A DNA stretch of 64,000 nucleotides. It comes from CBDDKZ01 sp965230415 (GTDB lineage Bacteria; Bacteroidota; Bacteroidia; Cytophagales; JAAEPT01). The stretch covers positions 5,022,001 to 5,086,000 of the forward strand of contig CBDDKZ010000005.1 of NCBI GenBank assembly GCA_965230415.1, in the 5' to 3' direction. Positions 45,450 through 56,232 of this stretch are shown piece after piece. Below the pieces are notes generated by a model. It did not search any database. It worked only from the letters and a program-made list of their open reading frames with translations, and was not told the DNA's origin. The translations under genes were made by a program, and so were the position numbers. Every line of letters starts with the position of its first letter. Position 1 is the stretch's first letter.

Positions 45450-45570
45450 CTGACAGTATTCTAAAAACATGTCAGACTCATGACAGGTTGTCACTTACAT
45501 ACTGTCAGAAAACAGTAGAAAATCTGTCAATTGTATACAAAAATTGAAATGGCACGACATCTGCTATAAT
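45450..45570 (+). promoter_or_regulatory. groESL control region: sigma-54-like promoter and TGTCA half-site cluster
   Basis: TGGCACG at 45550-45556, four bases, then CTGCT at 45561-45565 matches the sigma-54 -24/-12 consensus (TGGCACG-N4-TTGCW) except for one base, 37 bp before the groES ATG. Upstream lie inverted pairs CTGACA (45450-45455)/TGTCAG (45470-45475) and TGACA (45481-45485)/TGTCA (45489-45493), plus CTGTCAG (45502-45508) and CTGTCAA (45524-45530), as expected for an enhancer-binding protein. A TATAAT at 45565-45570 with TTGAAA 15 bases upstream is a weaker sigma-70 alternative. No CIRCE element is seen. Confidence 0.55.
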
Positions 45571-45601
45571 TCTGCTGTCGATTAGAATAAAATTTTATAA
45601 T

Positions 45602-45877
45602 ATGGCTGTAAATATTAAACCACTAGCAGATCGCGTTCTTGTAGAACCGGCTGCGGCTGAACAAACAACTGCTTCAGGTATCATTATTCCTGATACTGCT
45701 AAAGAAAAACCACAAAAAGGATCTATTGTTGCTGTAGGCGACGGTAAGACTGATGAGCCGATAACGGTAAAAGTTGGTGATACGGTTCTTTATGGAAAAT
45801 ATGCAGGAACAGAGATCACTGTTGAAGGAAGAGAATACTTGATCATGCGCGAATCAGATATCTTTGCAATCATTTAG
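45602..45877 (+). CDS. groES: Co-chaperonin GroES
   Basis: A 91-residue co-chaperonin that caps Gro[13 protein letters not shown] at the N-terminus, the mobile-loop region [12 protein letters not shown] and the [11 protein letters not shown] segment are diagnostic. Length is normal. It is the first gene of the groES-groEL operon, 38 bp ahead of groEL. Confidence 0.98.
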   Translation: MAVNIKPLADRVLVEPAAAEQTTASGIIIPDTAKEKPQKGSIVAVGDGKTDEPITVKVGDTVLYGKYAGTEITVEGREYLIMRESDIFAII

Positions 45878-45891
45878 TTTGAACTTATTAA

Positions 45892-47556
<1,665 letters not shown>

Positions 47557-47574
47557 TACCCTGTCGAAAATAAT

Positions 47575-47610
47575 TTAAAAAAGGGCTGCGTTAAACGCAG
47601 CCCTTTTTTT
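47575..47610 (+). terminator. Intrinsic terminator of groESL
   Basis: GGGCTGCG (47583-47590) and CGCAGCCC (47596-47603) form the core stem, extended by A/T pairs, then TTTTTTT. It begins 18 bp after the groEL stop. Confidence 0.93.
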
Positions 47611-47620
47611 ATTTCTTAAT

Positions 47621-47666
47621 CTGGTCTTACCGTCTTGCTCCCTGGTATTAGCATCTCGCTAAAACC
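47621..47666 (+). repeat. Palindromic element family 2, two adjacent copies
   Basis: CTGGTCTTACCGTCTTGCTC (47621-47640) is followed directly by CTGGTATTAGCATCTCGC and TAAAACC (47642-47666). Both resemble the intact element at 48483. They sit between the groEL terminator and the convergent lipoprotein gene. Confidence 0.7.
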
Positions 47667-47693
47667 ATTTTTCGTTACTTACGCTAGTAATTA

Positions 47694-48161
47694 TTAATCC
47701 AGTAAGCGATCGAATACCATACTCACTGGAGTCTCCCCTCCTGTTTTCAATAGCAAACGATTTGGTGTTTCGAATTTATAATAGCTAATCTGCGGGAAAT
47801 ACCTCCAAATGAATTTACCTTCCTCTGTATGTTCCATCATTTTTGTGCCGCCAAAGTCATTTACCTCCACTTCTTTCTTTCCTTTCACAATAAAGTTACC
47901 GGAAATACTATTGGACGGTGTTTTACCGGTTAACTTCATTTGTTGATTCGCATCAGGCTTTCCCAGCTTTATTCTACTTTTGTAAGCACCTTCATTCGCT
48001 CCCGTACTATCGGGGTGCTTTAGTTCTACCAATTGCCAATGCCCCCCCCATTTGCTACCATCGGATGCAGATGGCGTCTTCAATGGTGCAGTACAAGCGC
48101 TAACAGTGATTACTGTTGCTAAAATCGAGAGATAGAAAAAACGGTATAAATTGTTAGACAT
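47694..48161 (-). CDS. META-like lipoprotein
   Basis: A 155-residue lipoprotein: lipobox TVITVSAC (Cys 23), then a beta-rich domain (GHWQLVELKHP ... ISGNFIVKGKKEVEVNDFGGTKMM) that resembles META-type (DUF306) domains. Probably anchored in the periplasm or outer membrane. Function unknown; no operon partner. Confidence 0.65.
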   Translation of the reverse strand: MSNNLYRFFYLSILATVITVSACTAPLKTPSASDGSKWGGHWQLVELKHPDSTGANEGAYKSRIKLGKPDANQQMKLTGKTPSNSISGNFIVKGKKEVEVNDFGGTKMMEHTEEGKFIWRYFPQISYYKFETPNRLLLKTGGETPVSMVFDRLLD

Positions 48162-48482
48162 AAATAAAACTCAATATTGACAGTTTATAATTTTACGAAT
48201 AAAACAGCAGGAAACAAAAGGCAAATCATAAAGGACTTGCTTACTGTTCCTTCGCTGTCCGCTTTTCATCAACTGTTTGCTAAAACGGAAGGCTCATTAA
48301 GAGTTTTATTCGCTATCAGGAGCAATCAGTACCCTCTATGAGTGATACCTATTGGGTAATTTCTAACTTAATCCTTTAAACATCGAACCGAAAACCCTGT
48401 TCCTTTAGGCAAATTATTCAATGACATTGAAGCATCAGTGTCAGATAATCTCAGGTAATAGGGAGAATCCCCCAACTCCCGT

Positions 48483-48510
48483 TACTGGTCTTAGCGTCCC
48501 GCTAAGGCCC
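48483..48510 (+). repeat. Palindromic element family 2, best copy
   Basis: TACTGGTCTTAGCGTCCCGC followed by TAAGGCCC. Its core is a near-perfect palindrome: GGTCTTAGCG, TCC, CGCTAAGGCC. Related copies at 12608, 20785 (minus strand), 47621 and 47642. Confidence 0.8.
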
Positions 48511-48532
48511 AACACATGCCAATTTTATAAAA

Positions 48533-48565
48533 ACAAAAAAAGCGAACTTCGATCAGAAGTTCGCT
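48533..48565 (-). terminator. Intrinsic terminator of the secreted protease gene
   Basis: AGCGAACTTC (48541-48550) and GAAGTTCGCT (48556-48565) form a perfect 10-bp stem with a five-base loop. Read leftwards the stem is followed by a T run (A run at 48535-48540 on the plus strand), 25 bp past the protease stop. Confidence 0.9.
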
Positions 48566-48589
48566 TTGGAGAGACGTATTATTTAATGT

Positions 48590-51508
48590 TTAATTCTTAT
48601 GAACAGTCTTTCTAAACACATGGTCTGTTGTAGCCACTTCCAACAGGTAGGTACCTGAAGTGTAAGTAGATAAATCAACCATAACTTTACTGTTCACAAA
48701 ATCGTTTTGTTTATAAATTTCAACCCCGTGAATATTATAAACTCTTATATATTTAATCTCGATTCCGTTTTCATTCACAATGAACAGCTCATTACTCAAG
48801 GGATTCGGATAGATGTACATTCCTATCATAGACTCGTCAAAAACACCCACGGTAATATCATACAATTCGGATTTTTGTGAACACCCCGTTCTTGTATCCG
48901 TAAGAATCACATGATAAACCCCTGCACCATCAGGTGTATACCTCTGATTGGTAGCTCCGGTAATTAATTGATCGTTAAGGTACCATTGATACAGATAACT
49001 TGTTTCAACGGCAACAAGATCAGGGTCCTCGAAAATAACAGCAGATACAGGCGGAAGCTCGTTGCTTATCACCTCGACTTCAAGTGCGGCATCGCAATCA
49101 TCATTATTTTTCAGTTCAACAGTGTAAACACCTCCTTCACAAACTTCTATCGCCTGAGTTGTGGCTCCTGTCGACCACAGATAAGCATCGTACTCCGGAG
49201 CAACAATTTCCACACATTGTTCATCACATTTGTCCACAGATTCTGCTGGCAGTTCAACGATATCACTTACTGTAACATTAACCTCTGTACGCGCGCTAAC
49301 ACAACCCAGTGTCTCAAATTCCCAATCATAGAAGAAATAATAATAAGCTTCTGGTGAGTTGTTTGCAGTAGAACGTATAATTGATACCGGTCCATTGGTG
49401 TAAGGGTAAGATGCGCCCTCACTATTTCTGAAATAGTTGATCGTGTTACTATTGAAATGAATAAACAAACCATTACCTGCAGGAATTTCCAAATTAAGCG
49501 TTACACGGTTATCACCTTGCGGAATTTCTACATCAACAGATGCAACTACTGCTCCGTCAACTCCCTGTGTAACTTCTATAGTCTGGGTTTGAGTGGTCTC
49601 GGCACCATAAACCATTATCGAGTTGAGTATGATTGTTTCTGAAACATCAAAAATTAACCCTCTATCTGACTCGAAATTGCCACCATCACCAAATTGGTTG
49701 TCTTCAGGACCTACGTTATAGGATTCACCTGAACTTGCGTCAACATAAAAAGATGTACTTTCAAATAAAGGATCTGTAGTGATACCTGAACCACTACCTA
49801 CCAGGTTCCCTCCTGTTGGAGCGTCATACCAGTTGATAGTTCCGGTACCGGTAGCACTCAAAGAGGCACTTTCACCAGCACAAATAGCCACATCACTAGC
49901 ATTGGGAGCTTCCATGATATTTACGTTAATTTCCATGCTGAAGTCATCAGTTTCCCCGCCTCCATCTTCAACGGATAGTGTCACGGTATAAGTACCGGAT
50001 TCATCATAAGTGTGTGTCGGATTCTGTTGATCGGACGTTGCACCATCCCCAAATTCCCAGCTCCACTTCGTTGCATTTCTGGAGAGATCGGTGAATTCAA
50101 TTACGCCATCGCAGCTACTCATGGTATTAACAGAAAAATTAGCAGTCAATGCACTACCGCCACATTCTCCCTGGCCAATACCTTCAATAATAAGCTCACC
50201 GGTATTTCCCGGATCTAAGTAAGACTTATAAATAAGTTCGTATGAAAGGTCAAAGCGCCCATATTCATCATAGCCTGAAGTATTACTGCAAGATGCAGAT
50301 CCACGCCATAACTGTCCAATAATACGGTGTTCATCGTCCCACAAACCGGAACCGGAAGAACCTGGTTCGGTGGTACCATCATCCCATGCTCCAATTTCCC
50401 ATGTTTGGAAAACGCCTCCGTTATTGGTTGTTAATCCAGCAGGGTCTTCATCCAAGGAGATTTTCATAACATCACCCGCCGGATGGTGGATACCAACCTG
50501 CCATTCGGGCCTATCACCCGTAGCGTCCCATCCTGAGTAATATACATCATAAGACTCCGGCGGCACTTCACTAACACGTATCAGTGCGCCATCAGCATTA
50601 GGGTTGGTTCCAAGCAAAGTAGCTCCTGAAATGGTGAAATTTGTAGGTCCGTTTAAATTAGAATTACATTCGGGGCTGGCCCAGTGAAATCGACAGACCC
50701 AATTTGTTACATTATCACCCACGCAGTGATTAGCTGTGAGTATAAAAGGCGTTCCGTCATGCGCCGTGTTATTTATAAGCGTTCCACTGCAAAATCCAGA
50801 ACCTCCTACCAGTAGAATAACCACTGATTTCATTTCACAGCGCCATTCATCCCATTCTCCGCAAATGGTATTATTATTACATGAACCTGAATCACCCAGT
50901 CCGTTTATGGCCTTGTCACGTGCATATTTGTAAACATCTCGATAACCATGAGATAATTGGCCTACTTTCAATTTTGACTTACCCTTTAAGTCTTTAGGCT
51001 CATAATACTCCACAATTACTTCGCTACCATGAATTGGCGTTGTACCCAAACTCCCCCACTCCTTATTATTAAGGTGTGTAAATGGCCCTAACATCTCTGA
51101 TCTGTCGGGGGTGTATATAAACACTTCTCCCCCCTCCGGAATAACATACTCACTAAAGATGATATTCAGGTTTAAAGCTCCTTTGGAACTCAAATGCAAA
51201 CGCCATATACGGTCGCCATTGGGTAAATTATCCCATTTACCGGCATTGTCAATTCCAAGATTGAGGTAATGAGGGTAGGCAAAACGCCAAGGGCTACCAT
51301 CCTTTCGGGCATTTACTTCATCATCTTCAGCCATTCTGGAGGCCACATCGAATGCAGGCATTCTGTGTTCGTAAAGAACGCTTAAAGACTTTTCATTTTC
51401 CCAGCTTTTTGGAGCACCGTCTCCATGTATTATTTGGGCAGAAGAAAGATTAGGGATTAAGAGGATTAATAAGAGAGTAGATAGTAGGCTAAGTATACAT
51501 TTTTTCAT
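48590..51508 (-). CDS. Secreted lysyl-endopeptidase-like serine protease with PKD and T9SS type A sorting domain
   Basis: A 972-residue exported protein. Signal peptide ILSLLSTLLLILLIPNLSSAQ. Residues about 205-440 form a trypsin-fold protease of the Achromobacter lysyl endopeptidase type: H261 in LTANHC, D306 in NADGALI, S385 in GSSGSG. A PKD domain follows (about 455-535, DLSRNATKWSWEFGDGATSDQQNP), then Ig-like and other beta domains and a C-terminal sorting domain (MYIYPNPLSNELFIVNENG ... YTSGTYLLEVATTD). By family it cleaves after Lys or related residues outside the cell; T9SS exports it. The gene is monocistronic with its own terminator. Confidence 0.9.
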   Translation of the reverse strand: MKKCILSLLSTLLLILLIPNLSSAQIIHGDGAPKSWENEKSLSVLYEHRMPAFDVASRMAEDDEVNARKDGSPWRFAYPHYLNLGIDNAGKWDNLPNGDRIWRLHLSSKGALNLNIIFSEYVIPEGGEVFIYTPDRSEMLGPFTHLNNKEWGSLGTTPIHGSEVIVEYYEPKDLKGKSKLKVGQLSHGYRDVYKYARDKAINGLGDSGSCNNNTICGEWDEWRCEMKSVVILLVGGSGFCSGTLINNTAHDGTPFILTANHCVGDNVTNWVCRFHWASPECNSNLNGPTNFTISGATLLGTNPNADGALIRVSEVPPESYDVYYSGWDATGDRPEWQVGIHHPAGDVMKISLDEDPAGLTTNNGGVFQTWEIGAWDDGTTEPGSSGSGLWDDEHRIIGQLWRGSASCSNTSGYDEYGRFDLSYELIYKSYLDPGNTGELIIEGIGQGECGGSALTANFSVNTMSSCDGVIEFTDLSRNATKWSWEFGDGATSDQQNPTHTYDESGTYTVTLSVEDGGGETDDFSMEINVNIMEAPNASDVAICAGESASLSATGTGTINWYDAPTGGNLVGSGSGITTDPLFESTSFYVDASSGESYNVGPEDNQFGDGGNFESDRGLIFDVSETIILNSIMVYGAETTQTQTIEVTQGVDGAVVASVDVEIPQGDNRVTLNLEIPAGNGLFIHFNSNTINYFRNSEGASYPYTNGPVSIIRSTANNSPEAYYYFFYDWEFETLGCVSARTEVNVTVSDIVELPAESVDKCDEQCVEIVAPEYDAYLWSTGATTQAIEVCEGGVYTVELKNNDDCDAALEVEVISNELPPVSAVIFEDPDLVAVETSYLYQWYLNDQLITGATNQRYTPDGAGVYHVILTDTRTGCSQKSELYDITVGVFDESMIGMYIYPNPLSNELFIVNENGIEIKYIRVYNIHGVEIYKQNDFVNSKVMVDLSTYTSGTYLLEVATTDHVFRKTVHKN

Positions 51509-51607
51509 TTCGAATCTGATAAAAATAATATTATTTTCATTTAAGTACTATATGCTTAACAAGACAATCGAAAAGTGAAATGGTAACGTTATTAATAAAA
51601 AAATAAA

Positions 51608-52195
51608 ATGAATTTTAGTAAACAAGAACTGGATTTGATTAGTGACAAGTCAATTATAGAATTGAAACTAAAAGCTACAGACAAAGTCATTCAACTTTTT
51701 GAGGGTCTGAAATCACAAATCAAAGCGATTCTGAAAGAACGTAATTTCTCAGAAATTCCGTCTGTCGGGGGGAAGATTTCACGTGGTGAAAACTATTTGC
51801 AACTACCCTATGTAAACCTGGATTATCCCGCTCATTTCTCTAAAAAAGATGTTTTTGCCTTTCGTTGGTTCTTTTGGTGGGGAAATTTCTTTAGTTTCAC
51901 TTTTCACCTATCAGGCACTTATCTTGGAAAGCACCGGGAAGCACTTATTGCCAGTCATCAAACACTTGCCAACCATGGACTCTTTATTTGCGTAGGCAAT
52001 ACACCCTGGCAATACCACTATGAACCCGACAATTACATGCCACTTCAAGATGTCCCTTCTACTATTTATATGGAAAATGATTTTATTAAAATAAGTCAGA
52101 AATATGGCATCAATGAAGCAGACGATTACTTAAATGCCTGTATAGACTTTTTAGCACTAATAAGCTCTATTATTAATGTAAAGCCTGAGAAGTAA
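51608..52195 (+). CDS. Conserved hypothetical protein
   Basis: A 195-residue cytoplasmic protein that I do not recognise. A helical N-terminus (SIIELKLKATDKVIQLFEGL) is followed by an aromatic-rich centre (FAFRWFFWWGNFFSFTFHLSG) and GNTPWQYHYEPDNYMPLQ. The aromatic block is too polar in spacing to be a clear membrane helix. It precedes the glycoside hydrolase gene by 55 bp on the same strand. Confidence 0.6.
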   Translation: MNFSKQELDLISDKSIIELKLKATDKVIQLFEGLKSQIKAILKERNFSEIPSVGGKISRGENYLQLPYVNLDYPAHFSKKDVFAFRWFFWWGNFFSFTFHLSGTYLGKHREALIASHQTLANHGLFICVGNTPWQYHYEPDNYMPLQDVPSTIYMENDFIKISQKYGINEADDYLNACIDFLALISSIINVKPEK

Positions 52196-52250
52196 GTATT
52201 GTAAGAAGCAATAAAGATTAGTACATTTGTTAAGCTTACAAGTAAAAAAA

Positions 52251-53618
52251 ATGAGAAACACCATCTATATCCTCTTCGCTTTTATGCTAACGGGCGTCTT
52301 AGTAGCTTGCGGTAGCCAAAAAAATGAAAACGACACACGGCAAGAAACAGTTAAAACTGAGCAAGCCGATAGGCTCGTAAAACGTGTGACCATAGAGGAA
52401 CAGGATAGCAACTTTCATTTCATGATAAACGGAGATATTTTCCCTGTCAAAGGCGTGGGTTTAGATTTCCGATGCGGAAATAATTTCACAGCGCTAAAAG
52501 AAGCCGGAGGTAATGCATTTCGCACATGGTCTCCATTAGACGTGAAACAAGAATTGGACTCGGCACAAAAATACGGTTTTATGGTAGCGCTGGGGCTGGG
52601 TATGGATAAAGAATTACATGGTTTTGATTACAATGATACAGTCGCAGTAAAAAAGCAATTCGATGAAATCAAAAAAGTAGTAGATACCTACAAAGATCAC
52701 CCTAATCTATTGTGTTGGGTTGCAGGAAATGAATTGAACCTGCTTCTTGATACAAATGGTCAGCTATTAGACGTAAACCCCAAAGTATATGATGCGGCAT
52801 GTGATATAATAGATTACATACATACCGTTGACCATAATCACCCGGTCACTTTCACTTTTGCCGGTATTATGAAAAACCATATAGACGTAGCATTGAAACA
52901 TTGTCCAAATGTTGATTTTCTTTCTTTTCAGGTCTATGCCGGACTTGGCGGCCTGCCCAACGCCATTAAAGGTGCTCAAATAAACAAACCTTACGTAATA
53001 ACCGAATTTGGTCCTACCGGACATTGGGAAATGCCCTATACGTCCTGGGGAAGAGAAATTGAAGAACCGAGTGGTATTAAATCTGATGGCATTATAAGAA
53101 GAATACATCAGGGCCTAGATGGAGATAAGTCGGGTTTATGTATGGGGGGCTTTGCTTTTTTATGGGGGCAAAAGCAGGAACGTACGCCAACCTGGTACGG
53201 TATGTTCCATGAATCGGGGCATGCTACCAGTACCGTAGACGAATTAACGCTTTACTGGACGGGACATTATCCTAAACAGCGTGCGCCTTATGTAAGTGCC
53301 ATTCAGCTAAATGATCAGATTGCCACAGATAACATAGTTATTGCGCCTGGCACCACGTGTACGGCTAAAGTAGAAGCGAAACACTTTAACGACCTTCCAA
53401 TGACCTATAAATGGGTAATTATGACCGAAGTGACAGCGCGCAGTTCGGGAGGTGCCCATGAAGCGAAACCACAAGAAGTCGCTATACAGGCCACTCAACA
53501 AAATGATGGAAGCATACAATTCACGGCACCTACACAAGCTGGAGAATACCGTTTATTTGCTTACGTTTACGATGGAAAAAAAGCCGGAGGTGCCAATATT
53601 CCATTTAAAGTCGAGTAA
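52251..53618 (+). CDS. Lipoprotein glycoside hydrolase, (beta/alpha)8 clan GH-A type
   Basis: Start at ATG 52251; the frame extends upstream only to a TTG. A 455-residue lipoprotein (lipobox TGVLVAC, Cys 20). The barrel domain (about 50-345) resembles glycoside hydrolase family 2/5-like TIM barrels: LKEAGGNAFRTWSP at strand 2, the acid/base Glu161 in WVAGNELN after strand 4 and the nucleophile Glu252 in VITEFGP after strand 7. A C-terminal beta-sandwich follows (about 350-455). It is probably anchored at the envelope and acts on a beta-linked glycan, but the linkage cannot be read. Confidence 0.8.
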   Translation: MRNTIYILFAFMLTGVLVACGSQKNENDTRQETVKTEQADRLVKRVTIEEQDSNFHFMINGDIFPVKGVGLDFRCGNNFTALKEAGGNAFRTWSPLDVKQELDSAQKYGFMVALGLGMDKELHGFDYNDTVAVKKQFDEIKKVVDTYKDHPNLLCWVAGNELNLLLDTNGQLLDVNPKVYDAACDIIDYIHTVDHNHPVTFTFAGIMKNHIDVALKHCPNVDFLSFQVYAGLGGLPNAIKGAQINKPYVITEFGPTGHWEMPYTSWGREIEEPSGIKSDGIIRRIHQGLDGDKSGLCMGGFAFLWGQKQERTPTWYGMFHESGHATSTVDELTLYWTGHYPKQRAPYVSAIQLNDQIATDNIVIAPGTTCTAKVEAKHFNDLPMTYKWVIMTEVTARSSGGAHEAKPQEVAIQATQQNDGSIQFTAPTQAGEYRLFAYVYDGKKAGGANIPFKVE

Positions 53619-53732
53619 GCCTGTGTTAGGTACAAATTTCTACAAAAGGGAGCGCTCTACTTAATAAAGTTTAAAGAAGCGTCAAAATCTGTTATAAACT
53701 ATGCTGTTCTAAAATAGTAGCTAGTTTGTTAA

Positions 53733-54540
53733 CATCGCTCATACTCCGATTTAAACACCTTGAATGTCAGTCAAATAGAAATTGTTTCAACTATTCCTTA
53801 TTTTGAAATCATAAAGAAGGTGCATTACTGGAATCTATGGGAGAATTCCGTTTACATATTCACGACAACATGCTCGTGTCAGGTGAGCAATTAAATCTAC
53901 TTCTACAGCATATCCGACCCGGTGGCCCCCTGCGAAATCGAAGAAGTTGCTTTTAATGCCAATGATTATTTCGTTGATAAAAACGGAAAGATGTTCCTTA
54001 CTAAAAATGATTCACTTGTTATTTGAGACCTTAACAACTATCGTCAGAAAGTAGCTGATGCAAAAAGCCCTCTTCTGAGTAACTTTAAAACACGCACTGT
54101 ACATAATGATCCTATTTATGTATATGAGATATTGGGAAAATAGCTCGTTAGGTTTTATGATAATTTAAATGACACAATAATGGAAGATTATCGCGTTCAT
54201 TTACCTTTGGGTGAGCCAAAATTTATGGCCGCCGATGATCATGGGCTCTACCTCTGTTATGTCGAATATGGCCCGTATGCTTATGATAAAGTAGCGCTTA
54301 CTGAAATAGATTGGTTTGAAACATTCCTTGGCATTTTATTACCACCGTTCATTGGGACCCTAGGGACCTTTTCACCTATAATGTCATGCTCTTTCTTGTG
54401 GAGTGGTAAGGACAAACGACAATTCTCACATTCAGGAATAATTCTATAACAGCGCTGCCTTAAAATTAAATACAGGATTCACTGCCATACTATTACCGAA
54501 TCCAAGGCAAAATTATGCCAAACAAGCAGTTACTGGGTAA
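53733..54540 (+). pseudogene. Decayed gene with in-frame stops, DKNYY-like character
   Basis: One reading frame from about 53733 to 54449 gives protein-like sequence broken by three stops: TAA 53892-53894, TGA 54024-54026 and TAG 54141-54143. Segments between them read, for example, YFEIIKKVHYWNLWENSVYI, PCEIEEVAFNANDYFVDKNG, PIYVYEILGK and EDYRVHLPLGEPKFMAADDH. After about 54370 the likely continuation shifts frame (FYNSAALKLNTGFTAILLPN) and ends at 54540 after one more stop at 54439-54441. The NDYFVDKNGKMF element weakly recalls DKNYY-repeat proteins. No start codon is clear. The rest of the 53619-54731 gap shows nothing else. Confidence 0.55.
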
Positions 54541-54715
54541 TGGTACACTGCTTATTCAACGTTAAGTAATACCTACGTGCTCATTTATATTTATGGACAT
54601 CAATGTACTCACCCAGATTCTTAATACAAATTTCAAAATGAGCGTAACAACACCTATTTTTTGTTTACAACGAATAAATATTATCAAAACAGCTAAAAAT
54701 CTAAGCTCAAGCTCC

Positions 54716-54723
54716 TATTTTTG
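54716..54723 (+). promoter_or_regulatory. Bacteroidota-type -7 box very close to the LuxR-type gene
   Basis: TATTTTTG is a perfect TAnnTTTG element only eight bases before the ATG at 54732. If used, transcription would start at or next to the start codon, giving a leaderless or nearly leaderless mRNA. No clear -33 TTTG is present. Confidence 0.35.
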
Positions 54724-54731
54724 GTGCAATT

Positions 54732-55166
54732 ATGAAAAACAAGCTGATCATAGCGCTTTTGGCCATCGGAATGAGTACTGTCATTTTAGTTGTTGAATGG
54801 CTGGAACGCTATTATTTCCTGGGAGACTTTGATCAAAAATTTTACACCCTAATTATTGCTATTCTATTTACCGCTCTCGGCGCATGGGTCTCCATGAAGT
54901 TATTTCGGAAACCGACGAAGCCAGTAGAAATAGAAGAAAAGAATTCAGACAATGGAGCAGGCCCGGAAATAGCAACGAACCTGAATAAAAGAGAATATGA
55001 AGTATTAGCACTACTCGATCAAGGCTTAAGCAATCAGGAAATGGCGGATCAATTGTTCCTGGCGCTCCCAACAATAAAAACACATCTTTCTAAGTTATAC
55101 GCAAAGCTTGAGGTTAAAAGTCGCACCCAGGCAATCAGAAAAGCAAGAGAGCTCAAATTACTCTAA
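54732..55166 (+). CDS. Membrane-anchored LuxR-type transcriptional regulator
   Basis: A 144-residue protein: two N-terminal membrane helices (about 5-20 and 38-58), a short linker, then a LuxR/GerE helix-turn-helix (about 82-144; LNKREYEVLALLDQGLSNQEMADQLFLALPTIKTHLSKLYAKL). There is no receiver or sensor domain, so the signal may be sensed by the membrane part. This layout is frequent in Bacteroidota next to DUF4199 genes. The DUF4199 and VOC genes follow on the same strand after 109 bp. Confidence 0.87.
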   Translation: MKNKLIIALLAIGMSTVILVVEWLERYYFLGDFDQKFYTLIIAILFTALGAWVSMKLFRKPTKPVEIEEKNSDNGAGPEIATNLNKREYEVLALLDQGLSNQEMADQLFLALPTIKTHLSKLYAKLEVKSRTQAIRKARELKLL

Positions 55167-55275
55167 TAACATTCATACTAAAGTATGAAAATGTCATAAA
55201 CCGCTGTTTTTTTCGTTTATTAGCTGTTTTTTTCTAGACGGATTTTCACATATTTGATACCAAATATAAATTACT

Positions 55276-55791
55276 ATGCTCAGACCTATTTCTATTTATG
55301 GCCTTGTAAGCGGTGCAATTGTTTCCCTGATGTTGGTGCTATCGTTTGCAGGGTCCATCGCTTTATCAAATTATGGTGAACTTTTTGGTTTTGCCACAAT
55401 GATCATTGCTTTTGCATTTATAATAGTTGCCGTTAAAAATCAACGTGACAAAATCAATGAGGGGAGTATTACATTTGGAAAAGCTTTTCTGGTAGGACTT
55501 GGTGTAACAGTCGTCGCAAGCATCATGTACACCATTACCTGGATGATTGTTTCAGCAACGATTGCTCAGGACTTCATGGAACTTTATAACCAAAAGATCA
55601 TAGATGATATGCAAAGTAAAGGAGCCTCATTATCTGAAATCGCCGATAAAAAAGAAGCATTGAAACATCATGCAGAGCTGTACAAAAATCCACTGGTAAA
55701 AATTGCTTTTACATTCATCGAAATTTTCCCGGTAGGTGTACTTGTCTCTTTAATTGTAGCATTTATTATGAAACGAAAAACAACAAATTGA
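55276..55791 (+). CDS. DUF4199 membrane protein
   Basis: A 171-residue protein with four hydrophobic helices (about 7-27, 35-53, 73-95, 140-163) and a soluble segment between the third and fourth. The pattern GLVSGAIVSLMLVLSFAG ... ITFGKAFLVGLGVTVVASIMYTITWM is typical of DUF4199, an uncharacterised Bacteroidota inner-membrane family. It sits one base from the following VOC gene and downstream of the LuxR-type regulator, a recurrent arrangement. Confidence 0.85.
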   Translation: MLRPISIYGLVSGAIVSLMLVLSFAGSIALSNYGELFGFATMIIAFAFIIVAVKNQRDKINEGSITFGKAFLVGLGVTVVASIMYTITWMIVSATIAQDFMELYNQKIIDDMQSKGASLSEIADKKEALKHHAELYKNPLVKIAFTFIEIFPVGVLVSLIVAFIMKRKTTN

Positions 55792-55792
55792 T

Positions 55793-56218
55793 ATGAGTGA
55801 AAAAGAAGCAAAAGTCACCGGTGTTGGAGGGATTTTTTTCCGTTGCCTAAATCCTGATGAACTCAAATCCTGGTACGGAAAACACCTGGGATTGGCCATT
55901 AATGAATACGGATCTCCTTTCGAATTCAGAAATGCCAAAAACCCCGATGAGATCAACTATTTACAATGGAGCCCCTTTGAGGAATCGACGTCCTATTTTG
56001 ATCCATCTAAGAAGGAATTTATGATTAACTATCGTGTCCAAAACATCGAATTATTGGTAGAACAATTGAAAGAAAATGGTGTAACAATCGTTGATAAAAT
56101 CGAATCTTACGAATACGGTAAGTTTGTGCACATCATGGATCCGGAAGGAAATAAAATTGAACTGTGGGAGCCTGTAGACTCATTCTTCACTGAACAAGGA
56201 GGTGAAACTACGAAGTAA
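55793..56218 (+). CDS. VOC (glyoxalase-like) family protein
   Basis: A 141-residue cytoplasmic protein of the vicinal oxygen chelate superfamily. GGIFFRCLNPDELKSWYGKHLGL (about 11-33), FMINYRVQNIELLVEQLKENG and the end MDPEGNKIELWEP (about 117-129) mark the paired beta-alpha-beta-beta-beta modules; Glu126 is a likely metal ligand. Substrate is not assigned. It is translationally close to the DUF4199 gene. Confidence 0.88.
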   Translation: MSEKEAKVTGVGGIFFRCLNPDELKSWYGKHLGLAINEYGSPFEFRNAKNPDEINYLQWSPFEESTSYFDPSKKEFMINYRVQNIELLVEQLKENGVTIVDKIESYEYGKFVHIMDPEGNKIELWEPVDSFFTEQGGETTK

Positions 56219-56232
56219 AACCCGATTGTTGC

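Larger units (their letters stand above)
48162..48589. other. Intergenic region with repeat and terminator
   Basis: No gene is supported in this 428-bp gap. It holds one intact family-2 palindrome (48483-48510) and the terminator of the leftward protease gene (48533-48565). Confidence 0.5.

Noticed and set aside
48421..48615. 64-codon frame
   Set aside because: It covers a palindromic repeat and the terminator of the protease gene and is therefore non-coding.
54593..54796. 67-codon frame before the LuxR-type gene
   Set aside because: It overlaps the LuxR-type start in another frame and shows no protein-like pattern.
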